Assembly: GCF_015350995.1 (NCBI RefSeq)
Contig: NZ_JADKRW010000001.1
Span: 1-64,000, forward strand
Source: Curtobacterium sp. VKM Ac-1393
Lineage (GTDB): Bacteria > Actinomycetota > Actinomycetes > Actinomycetales > Microbacteriaceae
Direction: 5' to 3'
Length of the DNA stretch: 64,000 nt
Below the pieces are notes generated by a model, which saw only the letters and a program-made list of their open reading frames with translations, ran no database searches and was not told the origin of the DNA. Below are positions 8,835-15,776 of the stretch, piece after piece. Position 1 is the first letter of the stretch; every line of letters starts with the position of its first letter. Made by a program: the position numbers and the translations under genes.

Positions 8835-9722
8835 CTACCGCTGCCGGGCGAGCTCGTCGGCGACGAATGCCGCCATGGCGTCGGCGCCGAAGTGGTCGTC
8901 AGCGGTGATCGTGACCACGGTGTCGCCGCCGGGATGGTCGTCGAACAGCAGCATCTGCCCGTACGCCCCGTGCAGCCGCCACAGCTGCCCCGGACCACCC
9001 CACCCGGCCATCGCGTAGCGGTGGTACCCCGGCCCGGTCCCCTCGCGTTCGACCCAGTCGGTGTGCATCGCGTCGCACCAGCGGCCGCTGACGATGCGCC
9101 GTCCGTCGACCACCCCGCCGTCACGGATGAGCCGGCCGAGCCGGGCGAGCTCCTCGGTGCGGAGCGCCAGCCCCTCACCGGCGGCGACGTACCCGTTCGC
9201 GCAGCGCGACCACTCCACGTCCTCGATGCCGAGCGGGTCGAACAGCCGTCGGGACACGAACGCGCCGACGTCGCCGACACGGGTCTCGAGCACGCGCATC
9301 GCCGTGTAGGTGCTGACGTTGGCGTACTGGAACACGCGGCCCCGCGACGGCCGCCGCAGGAACTCGGCCGCCAGGTCCGGCCAGTCGGTCAGCTCGGTCG
9401 CCGACCAGGGCATGTCGATGCCGCTCGTCATGGTGAGCAGGTGCCGGAGCGTGACCCGGTCGACGCCGTCGCCGAGTTCGAACCCGGGCAGGGCGTCGGC
9501 GATCGGTTCGTCGACGTCGACCAGGCCGTCGTCGGCGGCGATCCCGGTGGCGAGGACGCAGACGCCCTTGGCCACGGAGTGGATCTCCTCGCGCACGTCG
9601 GGGGTCCAGCGGTGCTCGGCGACGTCGTCGTTCGCAGTCCGGACGTGCAGCCCATGGGCGCCGAAGCCGGTGTCGTCGACGTGGCGGACGATCGCGTCGA
9701 GGATGCTGGTCGCGGTGGTCAC
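8835..9722 (-). CDS. Serine hydrolase, beta-lactamase/penicillin-binding class C fold
   Basis: A 295-residue cytoplasmic-looking protein with SVAK at 49-52 (the SxxK nucleophile and general base) and YAN at 133-135 (YxN motif), the two hallmarks of the class C beta-lactamase/EstB family. There is no signal peptide, which argues for an esterase or amidase rather than cell-wall or antibiotic hydrolysis; the substrate is unknown. The GTG start (9720-9722) follows a GAGAAG-type site. Its upstream region carries nested inverted repeats (9731-9779), suggesting control by a DNA-binding protein. Confidence 0.8.
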   Translation of the reverse strand: MTTATSILDAIVRHVDDTGFGAHGLHVRTANDDVAEHRWTPDVREEIHSVAKGVCVLATGIAADDGLVDVDEPIADALPGFELGDGVDRVTLRHLLTMTSGIDMPWSATELTDWPDLAAEFLRRPSRGRVFQYANVSTYTAMRVLETRVGDVGAFVSRRLFDPLGIEDVEWSRCANGYVAAGEGLALRTEELARLGRLIRDGGVVDGRRIVSGRWCDAMHTDWVEREGTGPGYHRYAMAGWGGPGQLWRLHGAYGQMLLFDDHPGGDTVVTITADDHFGADAMAAFVADELARQR

Positions 9723-9730
9723 ACCGCCAT

Positions 9731-9779
9731 CTTCTCGCGTGGCACCACCCTGGTGCCGCCGTGTCCCTCACGCGAGAAG
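9731..9779. promoter_or_regulatory. Nested inverted repeats upstream of the serine hydrolase
   Basis: CTTCTCGCGT (9731-9740) is exactly complementary to ACGCGAGAAG (9770-9779). Inside lies a second hairpin, GGCACCA-CCC-TGGTGCC (9741-9757). The arrangement starts 9 nt upstream of the hydrolase GTG, so it lies in the leader or operator zone. It could be an operator or an RNA structure hiding the ribosome site. Confidence 0.6.
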
Positions 9780-10090
9780 GGTGCGGAACCGATGGCGTTG
9801 GTTCTGTATTCGTCGTAAGTGTTACCAACGCGAGCGGGGATGAACGGGTGAGGGCCCTGGTCGACCTCGCGATCGAGCATCCGGTCCTCAACGCCGGTCT
9901 CATCCAGGATCGTCTCGGTGTCGCTGCGCCGACCGCGTACCGTGCCGTCGAGACCCTGGTGCAACGCGGTGTCCTCCGACCGGCGAACTCGAAGCAACGC
10001 AATCGGATCTGGATCGCCGAAGCGCTGATCGAGGCGCTGGAGGCCTTCGCGGCTCGCGCCGTGCGGCGCGGTCCGGCTCAGCGACCCTGA
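9761..10090 (+). pseudogene. Winged-helix remnant resembling the C-terminal tail of Fic-family proteins
   Basis: The part from about 9827 matches the DNA-binding-like winged helix that ends many actinobacterial Fic proteins: RALVDLAIEHPVL, then GLIQDRLGV and LVQRGVLRP, then RNRIWIAEALI. No catalytic Fic domain (HPFxxGNGR) is found upstream, where the serine hydrolase begins. It is therefore either a truncated Fic gene or a small stand-alone winged-helix regulator. GTG at 9848 with GGGGA upstream would give an 80-residue protein; the longest frame begins at GTG 9761 but crosses the inverted repeats. It ends 13 nt before a palindromic repeat. Confidence 0.55.
9795..9831. promoter_or_regulatory. 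Inverted repeat GCGTTGGT-N21-ACCAACGC
   Basis: GCGTTGGT (9795-9802) and ACCAACGC (9824-9831) are exactly complementary. A shorter GTAA-GTG-TTAC dyad (9815-9825) overlaps the right arm. This AT-richer stretch is the most promoter-like DNA between the serine hydrolase and the Fic-tail frame. No regulator can be assigned. Confidence 0.5.
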
Positions 10091-10103
10091 ACCGTCGACC
10101 AAG

Positions 10104-10147
10104 CGGACGGGAGGCACGTGGCGGTCCCGCACTGTGCCTCCCGTCCG
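10104..10147. repeat. 44-bp palindromic repeat (terminator-like)
   Basis: Perfect 14-bp arms CGGACGGGAGGCAC (10104-10117) and GTGCCTCCCGTCCG (10134-10147) around 16 nt. It starts 13 nt after the stop of the Fic-tail frame. Its presence at that spacing hints that the short frame is, or was, a real 3' end. Confidence 0.85.
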
Positions 10148-10159
10148 ATGACCCGGCGC

Positions 10160-10175
10160 TACTGCGATCGCAGTA
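10160..10175. promoter_or_regulatory. TACTGC-N4-GCAGTA palindrome upstream of the dehydrogenase
   Basis: TACTGCGATCGCAGTA is a perfect 16-bp palindrome ending 71 nt before the dehydrogenase start. Related 16-mers lie at 13812-13829, 15041-15056 and 29583-29598. It is the best-conserved member and a probable operator for a dimeric regulator. Confidence 0.7.
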
Positions 10176-10246
10176 CGTGCGCAGGTCGCCGTCTTGGTCA
10201 GATGGTTCCGTCCCGAGCCGACCGTGCTCGTGACGGAAGGAGCACC

Positions 10247-11263
10247 ATGCGCACCGTCGTCGTCACCGGCCCCGGATCCGTCGAGATCCGCGACGAGCCC
10301 GTCCCCGAGGTCGGCCCCGCCGACGTCCTGATCGCCGTCAAGGCGTGCGGGGTCTGCGGCTCCGACGCCTTCTACGCCGCCCGCGGCGGCATCCCGCCGC
10401 GCGAGGGCCACACGCCCCTCGGCCACGAGGTCGCCGGCGAGGTCACCGTCGTCGGCGACGCGGTCGAGGGCATCGCCGTCGGCGACCACGTGGTGGTCAA
10501 CCCGATGGGCGACCCACGCGGGATCATCGGCAACGGTGGCCCCACCGGCGGGCTCTCCGAGTTCCTGCTCGTCGAGCAGGCCGTGCTCGGCACCAGCATC
10601 GCGATCGTCCCGCAGGACCTGCCCTGGCAGGTGGCCGCGCTCAACGAGCCGATGGCGGTCGCCCTGCACGCCGTGAACCGGACCGCGCCGCAGCCCGGTG
10701 ACACGGTGGTCGTGTTCGGTGCCGGCCCGATCGGGCTGGGCGCCGTGATCAGCTACAAGGCGCTCGGCGTCGGCCACGTGGTCGTCGTCGACGTGATCGC
10801 CTCGCGGCTCGAGAAGGCGCTGCTCGTCGGAGCCGACGCGGTCGTGAACTCGGCGGAGGAGTCGCTGGACGAGCGCCTGATCGCCCTGCACGGCGAAGCG
10901 CGCGACGGCGTCGGGCACGGCGGGAAGTCCGGCACCGACGTCTGGCTCGACGCCGCCGGGGTCCCAGCCACCGTGCAGACGGCGTTGCGACTGGCGAAGC
11001 ACCGCGCGACGATCGGCGTCGTGGCGGTGCACAAGCGGCCGGTGGAGGTCGACTTCGGCGACCTGCTGGCCGTCGAGCCGACGATCGTGACCGCCATGGG
11101 GTACCCGACCGAGATCTTCGACGTCACCGAGCACATCATCGCGAACCCCGAGGCGTACGCACGGATCGTCAGCGACGTGTTCCCGGCGAGCGACGTGCTC
11201 GAGGCCCTCCGGGTGGCGGCGACCCCCGGGGCGGCCGACAAGGTCGTCGTCACGTTCGACTGA
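10247..11263 (+). CDS. Zinc-type alcohol/polyol dehydrogenase (L-idonate 5-dehydrogenase-like)
   Basis: A 338-residue medium-chain dehydrogenase. Catalytic-zinc ligands are recognisable at Cys37 (GVCGSD) and His60-Glu61 (GHE), with a GAGPIG-type Rossmann motif in the second half. The usual four-cysteine structural zinc lobe near residues 90-115 is absent: the region reads VVVNPMGDPRG with no Cys. The ATG was chosen because GGAAGGAG lies 5-6 nt upstream. NAD(P)-dependent oxidation of a sugar alcohol or sugar acid is the likely reaction, with substrate unknown. A perfect 16-bp palindrome upstream suggests control by the neighbouring two-component system. Its TGA overlaps the ATG of the next gene. 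Confidence 0.85.
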   Translation: MRTVVVTGPGSVEIRDEPVPEVGPADVLIAVKACGVCGSDAFYAARGGIPPREGHTPLGHEVAGEVTVVGDAVEGIAVGDHVVVNPMGDPRGIIGNGGPTGGLSEFLLVEQAVLGTSIAIVPQDLPWQVAALNEPMAVALHAVNRTAPQPGDTVVVFGAGPIGLGAVISYKALGVGHVVVVDVIASRLEKALLVGADAVVNSAEESLDERLIALHGEARDGVGHGGKSGTDVWLDAAGVPATVQTALRLAKHRATIGVVAVHKRPVEVDFGDLLAVEPTIVTAMGYPTEIFDVTEHIIANPEAYARIVSDVFPASDVLEALRVAATPGAADKVVVTFD

Positions 11264-12048
11264 TGCCGGCGCGCAGGCAGGCGGCCGTCCGGTACGCGGT
11301 CGCGGTGTGGCGGGACCGGCCGCGGCGCGGGCTCGTGCTCGCCGTGCTGTCGGTGCCGGGCAGCCTCGTGATGGCGGGGTGGAAGGTCGTCCTGTTCTGC
11401 GCCGCCCCCTCGTTGTTCCTCGCCGCGACCGTGGTCTTCACGCTCGGGGTCGCGGCCGCGAAGGTCTGGGCCGTCCGTCGGCACCGACGCTCGTTCGCGT
11501 TCGACGTGGCGAACGGCGAGCGGATGCGGTTCCGGCAGGCCGGACACCGGTGGATCGGGGGTGCGGTGACCGCGATGTCGGTCGTGTTCGTCGGGTGCAG
11601 TGTGCCGATGCTCGTCGGGCGAGCGCACCCGGTGCACTACGACCAGTGGGTGGCGATCGTCATCGCGGCCGCGACCTTCGCCGAGCTGGGGGTCGGGGTC
11701 TGGGGTGCGGTGACCGCTCGCAAGGACGGGGAACCGCTCGTCGAGGCGACGAAGCTCGTGAACGTCGCCGCCGCCGTGGTCCTGCTCGTCCTGACCCAGT
11801 CGGCACTGCTCTCGTTCGCGGCCAGCGCCGAGGACGCCGCTTCGACCACGGGTGCGAGCGGGGTGTTCCTCGGCGGTGTGGCCGCGGTGATCGGGCTCGC
11901 GATGGCGCTGCGGCGGTTCCCGGTGGTGACGGGTGCCGTCTCAGTCGACCAGGCCGGCCTGGAAGGCGAACGCCACGAGCTGGGCCCGGTCGCGGGCGTC
12001 GACCTTCGCCATGGCCCGGTTCACGTGGGTCTTGACCGTGAGCGGTGA
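11263..12048 (+). CDS. Multi-pass membrane protein of unknown function
   Basis: A 261-residue protein with about five hydrophobic segments (near 20-70, 100-120, 135-155, 170-190 and 200-220). Its ATG overlaps the stop of the dehydrogenase (TGATG), implying translational coupling. The last 36 residues run antisense to the response-regulator gene and look non-natural (VDLRHGPVHVGLDRER). The frame has probably lost an original stop near 11945 and reads through. No family was recognised. Confidence 0.65.
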   Translation: MPARRQAAVRYAVAVWRDRPRRGLVLAVLSVPGSLVMAGWKVVLFCAAPSLFLAATVVFTLGVAAAKVWAVRRHRRSFAFDVANGERMRFRQAGHRWIGGAVTAMSVVFVGCSVPMLVGRAHPVHYDQWVAIVIAAATFAELGVGVWGAVTARKDGEPLVEATKLVNVAAAVVLLVLTQSALLSFAASAEDAASTTGASGVFLGGVAAVIGLAMALRRFPVVTGAVSVDQAGLEGERHELGPVAGVDLRHGPVHVGLDRER

Positions 12049-12603
12049 GAGGAACAACTCGGCGCTGATGGCGTCGATCCCCTGACCCCGGCTGACCATG
12101 GCCACGACGTCGCGCTCGCGAGCGGTGAGGGCCTCGAAGCGCCGGGTCATCTCCGGGTCGACCGAGGACGCCGGAGTGCGGGCGACCTGTCCGATGAGCG
12201 CCGCTGCAGCCGCCGCGGACAGCGCCCCGCCGCCCGCGGCCACCTCCTCGATCGCCGCGACGAGCTCTGCGGGGCCCGCGGCCTTGCTGAGGAAGCCGTT
12301 CGCCCCGGCACGCAGCGCCGCGAAGACGAGCTCGTCCTGGTCGAAGGTCGTCAGCATGACGATCCGCACCTGCTCCGCGGTGCGTTCGGCGCGGATCCGA
12401 CGGGTCGCCTCGACCCCGTCGATGCCCGGCATCCGGATGTCCATCATGACGACGTCCGCCGGCACCGACAGCGCCGTCTGCACCGCGGCGAGCCCGTCCG
12501 CTGCCTCGCCGACGACCTCGAGGCCGTCCTGCCGGTCGAGGATCGCGCGCAGCCCCAGTCGGATCATGTCCTGGTCGTCGACCAGGATCACTCGTGTGGT
12601 CAT
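11941..12603 (-). CDS. LuxR/NarL-family two-component response regulator
   Basis: A 220-residue regulator. The receiver domain has acidic residues D9-D10, the phospho-acceptor D55 in VVMMDIRMPG, a Thr/Lys switch (MLTTFDQ, LSKAAG), and a C-terminal LuxR helix-turn-helix (LTARERDVVAMVSRG, then LSPLTVKTHVNRAM). Its ATG overlaps the kinase stop by 4 nt, so the pair forms an operon. It is the best local candidate to bind the TACTGC-N4-GCAGTA palindromes; this is inference. Its 3' end overlaps the convergent membrane-protein gene by 108 bp. Confidence 0.92.
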   Translation of the reverse strand: MTTRVILVDDQDMIRLGLRAILDRQDGLEVVGEAADGLAAVQTALSVPADVVMMDIRMPGIDGVEATRRIRAERTAEQVRIVMLTTFDQDELVFAALRAGANGFLSKAAGPAELVAAIEEVAAGGGALSAAAAAALIGQVARTPASSVDPEMTRRFEALTARERDVVAMVSRGQGIDAISAELFLSPLTVKTHVNRAMAKVDARDRAQLVAFAFQAGLVD

Positions 12604-13778
12604 CGTGCTCCGTTCGTGGTGGGCAGGTGGACGCGCACGACGAACAGCACGCCGTCCGCCGCGGCCTGCACGGACCCGCCGACGGCGGCGACGCGTTCGC
12701 GCATGCCGACCAGGCCGAGCCCGCCGGTCCGGCCGGCGACGGGGTCGCTCGTCGGGGTCCGCCGACGGGGGTTGCGGACCTCGAGCACCAGGTCGCCGCC
12801 GCCGCGGGTGAGGGTGACGGTCGTCCGGCCCTCGCCGTGCCGGTGGGCGTTGGTGAGCGACTCCTGCAGCACCCGGTACACCGTCACACCGATCGGCGCG
12901 GAGACCGGACCGACGTCGTCCAGGCGCGCATCGACGTCGAGACCGATCCCTTCGTACGAGGCGACGAGTCCGGGGAGCTGCTCGATGCCGGGGGCCGGAG
13001 CCGTGGGGTCGTCGAGGTCGGCGACGCGGCCCGATGCGGAGCGCAGCACGGTCAGGACGTGCTGCGTCTCCGTCAGGACGTTCCGCACGCCGTCCCGGGC
13101 GGCGTCCAGCGCGCGCCGGGCCTCGTCCGCGCCGGCGGGCAGGGTGACCTCGGCGACCCCGAGCTGCATGCTGACGACCGCGATCTCGTGCCCGATGACG
13201 TCGTGCAGGTCCCGCGCGATCCGCACGCGTTCCTCGGCCACGCGGCGTTCGGCCTCGAGCTCCCGCGTGGCGACGGCATCGGCCGCGCGCTGTTCCAACG
13301 ACGCCCGGTACTGGTGCTGGACCCGCAGCCCCGAGCCGATCGCCGCCGCGGCGACGACGGAGATGAGGGCGCCGAGCGCGGTCGGCACCGCACCGCCCTC
13401 CCCCGGTGCGAGGAGCGTGCCGACGACCACGCCGGGAGCGATGATCGCCGCGGCGCGGACCGGATGCCCCTCGCGCGATGACACCGCGAACAGCAGCAGC
13501 ACCGCGCAGCTCCACGTCACGATCGGCGACCAACCGGACAGGCCGCCGAGCACGGGGGCGACCGTGGCGAGCCCGAGCGCCGTCCACGGTGCCCACGGCG
13601 CCGCGACGACGGCGAGCACGGTCGCGGCGACCGCGATGCCGGGCCCCGGTCCGGCACCGGCCGCGATCACCCGGCCCGACTCGATCGCACACGCGAGCAG
13701 GACGACGACGGCCGTGCCGCGGAACACCCAGCGGTCGTCCGGACGCCACGAACCCCAGATCGCCCGCAGTCGCCGCAT
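12600..13778 (-). CDS. Two-component sensor histidine kinase, HisKA_3 type
   Basis: A 392-residue membrane kinase: four to five hydrophobic segments up to about residue 150, a short coiled linker, and the HisKA_3 dimerisation/phospho-acceptor segment RIARDLHDVIGHE with His192. An HATPase domain follows (ESLTNAHRHGE as N box; GGLGLVGMRERV as G box). This architecture matches the DesK/LiaS-like kinases that pair with NarL regulators. The signal is unknown, but the membrane-buried input suggests envelope stress or lipid state. A TACTGC-type palindrome lies 34 nt upstream, suggesting autoregulation. Confidence 0.9.
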   Translation of the reverse strand: MRRLRAIWGSWRPDDRWVFRGTAVVVLLACAIESGRVIAAGAGPGPGIAVAATVLAVVAAPWAPWTALGLATVAPVLGGLSGWSPIVTWSCAVLLLFAVSSREGHPVRAAAIIAPGVVVGTLLAPGEGGAVPTALGALISVVAAAAIGSGLRVQHQYRASLEQRAADAVATRELEAERRVAEERVRIARDLHDVIGHEIAVVSMQLGVAEVTLPAGADEARRALDAARDGVRNVLTETQHVLTVLRSASGRVADLDDPTAPAPGIEQLPGLVASYEGIGLDVDARLDDVGPVSAPIGVTVYRVLQESLTNAHRHGEGRTTVTLTRGGGDLVLEVRNPRRRTPTSDPVAGRTGGLGLVGMRERVAAVGGSVQAAADGVLFVVRVHLPTTNGAR

Positions 13779-13811
13779 GCACTCATCCTGTCGTGCGGGT
13801 CGGCGCTCCGG

Positions 13812-13829
13812 CTACTGCGAACGCAGTAG
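13812..13829. promoter_or_regulatory. CTACTGCG-AA-CGCAGTAG palindrome between kinase and small membrane gene
   Basis: An 18-bp inverted repeat with 8-bp perfect arms. It lies 34 nt upstream of the minus-strand kinase start and 96 nt upstream of the plus-strand gene at 13925, so one site could control both. It contains the same TACTGC-N4-GCAGTA core as the sites near 10160, 15041 and 29583. Confidence 0.7.
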
Positions 13830-13924
13830 TCGGAGGTACCGCCGATCCGGGATCCCCCTGCGGCCCGTCCCCGGAACGATCGACACCAGGCCGGAACACT
13901 CCGGCACCGACCGGAGGAACCACC

Positions 13925-14485
13925 ATGACGCTGACGAACACCGCCGCCCCCGCTGCCACCACGTACGACTACTGCACCGTCGACGTCCCTCGGGGCAAGG
14001 ACGCCCTGTACGCCGACACCTACCGCAACTTCGGGTGGACGCCCGACGGCTCGGAGCGAACGGTCGGACCGACCCGACGGCACGTCCTCGGCCTCCGCCG
14101 CGACCGTTCCGTCCGCGCCGTCGAACTGACCGAGCTCCAGCAGAACGCCGAGACCGCCCTGGCCACGATCGACGCACTCGAGCGTTCCCGCACGACCGCG
14201 GCGACGGTCGTCGCGTACGCCCTCGGTGCGATCGGCAGCGTCCTGCTGGCCGGTTCGGTGTTCGCGATGCAGGACACCGTGGCCGTCCCCGACCTGCTCG
14301 CCGGACTCGACCCGGTCACGGTGTTCCTCGTCGGAGCCGGCGGCCTGGTCAACTGGGCGATCGCGCCGGTGGCCTTCCACCTCGTCCGGGCGGCGCGCAC
14401 CAAGCGGATCCGTCCGGCCATCGACCGCCAGTTCGACGTCGTCTACGGCGCGTGCGAAGCGGCCAGCCGCCGCCGCAGCGTCTGA
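13925..14485 (+). CDS. Small membrane protein (two transmembrane segments), unknown function
   Basis: A 186-residue protein with ATG preceded by GGAGGAACCACC. The N-terminal about 60 residues are soluble and include YRNFGWTPDGSER and a basic RRHVLGLRRDR. A coiled ALATIDALE segment leads into transmembrane helices at about 97-115 and 127-148, with a basic tail. Its layout matches the next gene (FGW motif, paired helices), so the two are paralogues. Being divergent from the kinase and sharing its palindrome, it is a likely target of that system. No family was recognised. Confidence 0.75.
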   Translation: MTLTNTAAPAATTYDYCTVDVPRGKDALYADTYRNFGWTPDGSERTVGPTRRHVLGLRRDRSVRAVELTELQQNAETALATIDALERSRTTAATVVAYALGAIGSVLLAGSVFAMQDTVAVPDLLAGLDPVTVFLVGAGGLVNWAIAPVAFHLVRAARTKRIRPAIDRQFDVVYGACEAASRRRSV

Positions 14486-14503
14486 TCCCGTCCGCGATCC
14501 GCG

Positions 14504-15028
14504 ATGACGAACACCATCGCCCGAGCCGGCGCCGTCCTGCGTGCGCCGGCCCCCGGCCACCTGGAGACCCGGGTGCTGTACGCGCCGACCGCGTTCGTGC
14601 CGCTCCACCGGCACACGCTGGAGCAGTTCGGCTGGACGGTGACCGTGCAGGGCGGACGACTCGGCACGACGTCCCTCCTGCTCCAGCGTCTGCGCACCCG
14701 GCACGACCCGGCGCGACCGATCCTCGAACGTCGTGCCGAGCGGGCACTCGCCCGGATCGCCGCGCTCGAGCAGCAGCCGGTCCGACTCGCCGGTGTCGTC
14801 GCCACCGCCGGCTCCGCGGTCGCCGTGCTGGCGGTCGCGTTCGGCGGTCTGCTCGCCCTCGGCGGGGACCCGACGCTCGTCCCGGTCCTGGCCGGCGCCG
14901 GCGTGTGGATCGCCGCCGTGGCCGCTGCACCCGGCATCCGGTCGTGGCGGACCCAGCGGAACCAGGCCGAACTCGCTCGGGAGTACGCCGCCGTCGACGC
15001 ATGCACGCACCCGCCCGTCGGGCCGTGA
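14504..15028 (+). CDS. Small membrane protein, paralogue of the preceding gene
   Basis: A 174-residue protein starting 18 nt after its paralogue, in the same operon. It repeats the layout: a soluble N-terminus with LEQFGWTVTVQGGRLG, an ALARIAALEQQP coil, two transmembrane segments (about 95-113 and 119-137) and a basic tail. The two may form a heteromeric membrane complex under control of the adjacent two-component system; this is inference. Confidence 0.7.
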   Translation: MTNTIARAGAVLRAPAPGHLETRVLYAPTAFVPLHRHTLEQFGWTVTVQGGRLGTTSLLLQRLRTRHDPARPILERRAERALARIAALEQQPVRLAGVVATAGSAVAVLAVAFGGLLALGGDPTLVPVLAGAGVWIAAVAAAPGIRSWRTQRNQAELAREYAAVDACTHPPVGP

Positions 15029-15040
15029 GCGCGACCGGGA

Positions 15041-15056
15041 TACCGCAGACGCAGTA
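15041..15056. promoter_or_regulatory. TACCGC-N4-GCAGTA palindrome upstream of the isochorismatase-like gene
   Basis: TACCGCAGACGCAGTA differs from the 16-bp consensus by one base in the left arm (C for T) and lies 35 nt upstream of the GTG at 15091. Its location favours that GTG as the real start over an upstream ATG at 15001. Confidence 0.55.
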
Positions 15057-15090
15057 CGCGCGGCACGGGGCGATCGAGCACCCTGGACCG

Positions 15091-15639
15091 GTGACCCGAA
15101 CCCGCACCGACCACACCGCCCTGCTCGTCGTCGACCTGCAGGCCGGCACCGCCCCGTACCAGCGCACCCACCCCGTCGACGCCGTCGTGGCGAACGTCGA
15201 CGCCCTCGCTCGCGCCACCCGGAACGCCGGCGGACCGGTGGTCTTCATCCGCCACGACCCCGCCGCGACCCCGGCAGGCGCGACCCAGTACGGCGGCGGC
15301 CCCCGCCCGGCTCCGGTCGCCTACGGCTCCCTGCTGCTCGAACCTGCCGACGACGACACCCTGACCCGCGGCGGGTGGAGCGCCTTCGCCGGCACCGACC
15401 TCGACGAGCGGCTGCGCGCCGGCGGCGTCACCGCAGTGGTCGTGGTCGGCCAAGCGACGACGTTCGGTGTCGAGTCCACGGCTCGGGCCGCGTACGACCT
15501 GGGCTACGACGTCGTCCTCGTCGAGGACGCCACCAACGACCCGGACCCCGACGCCCACGCCGCCCGGTTCCGGTCGGTGTTCCCCGCCCTCGGCGTCGTC
15601 ACGCAGACGGCCGACCTGGCGGGGCCGGGCGCGGCCTGA
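15091..15639 (+). CDS. Isochorismatase-family cysteine hydrolase
   Basis: A 182-residue alpha/beta protein of the isochorismatase-like fold. LLVVDLQAG carries the first catalytic Asp. The nucleophilic Cys usually found in the VGxxTxxCV loop is not evident: the loop reads VVVVGQATTFGVEST with Phe/Gly instead. Catalysis may thus be altered or lost, a notable oddity for a YcaC/nicotinamidase relative. The substrate is unknown. The GTG start was chosen because a regulator-like palindrome lies just upstream. A 44-bp palindromic repeat starts 15 nt after the stop. Confidence 0.78.
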   Translation: MTRTRTDHTALLVVDLQAGTAPYQRTHPVDAVVANVDALARATRNAGGPVVFIRHDPAATPAGATQYGGGPRPAPVAYGSLLLEPADDDTLTRGGWSAFAGTDLDERLRAGGVTAVVVVGQATTFGVESTARAAYDLGYDVVLVEDATNDPDPDAHAARFRSVFPALGVVTQTADLAGPGAA

Positions 15640-15654
15640 GCGGCGACCGGACGG

Positions 15655-15698
15655 CGGACGGGAGGCACGGTGCCAGACCGCCACGTGCCTCCCGTCCA
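15655..15698. repeat. 44-bp palindromic repeat (terminator-like)
   Basis: Arms CGGACGGGAGGCAC and GTGCCTCCCGTCCA pair over 13 of 14 positions; the interior ACGGTGCCA...CCACGT is only partly complementary. It lies 15 nt after the isochorismatase-like stop. Confidence 0.85.
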
Positions 15699-15776
15699 TC
15701 ACGTGGTCCGTTCAGGGCCGACCCTGTAGGACGGGAGTACTCGAGCGCACGCTCGCCCCCGACCCGAGGAGCACCC

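Noticed and set aside
9761..10090. Annotating the short frame as an intact Fic toxin
   Set aside because: The HPFxxGNGR catalytic motif and the alpha-helical Fic core are missing; only the tail is present.
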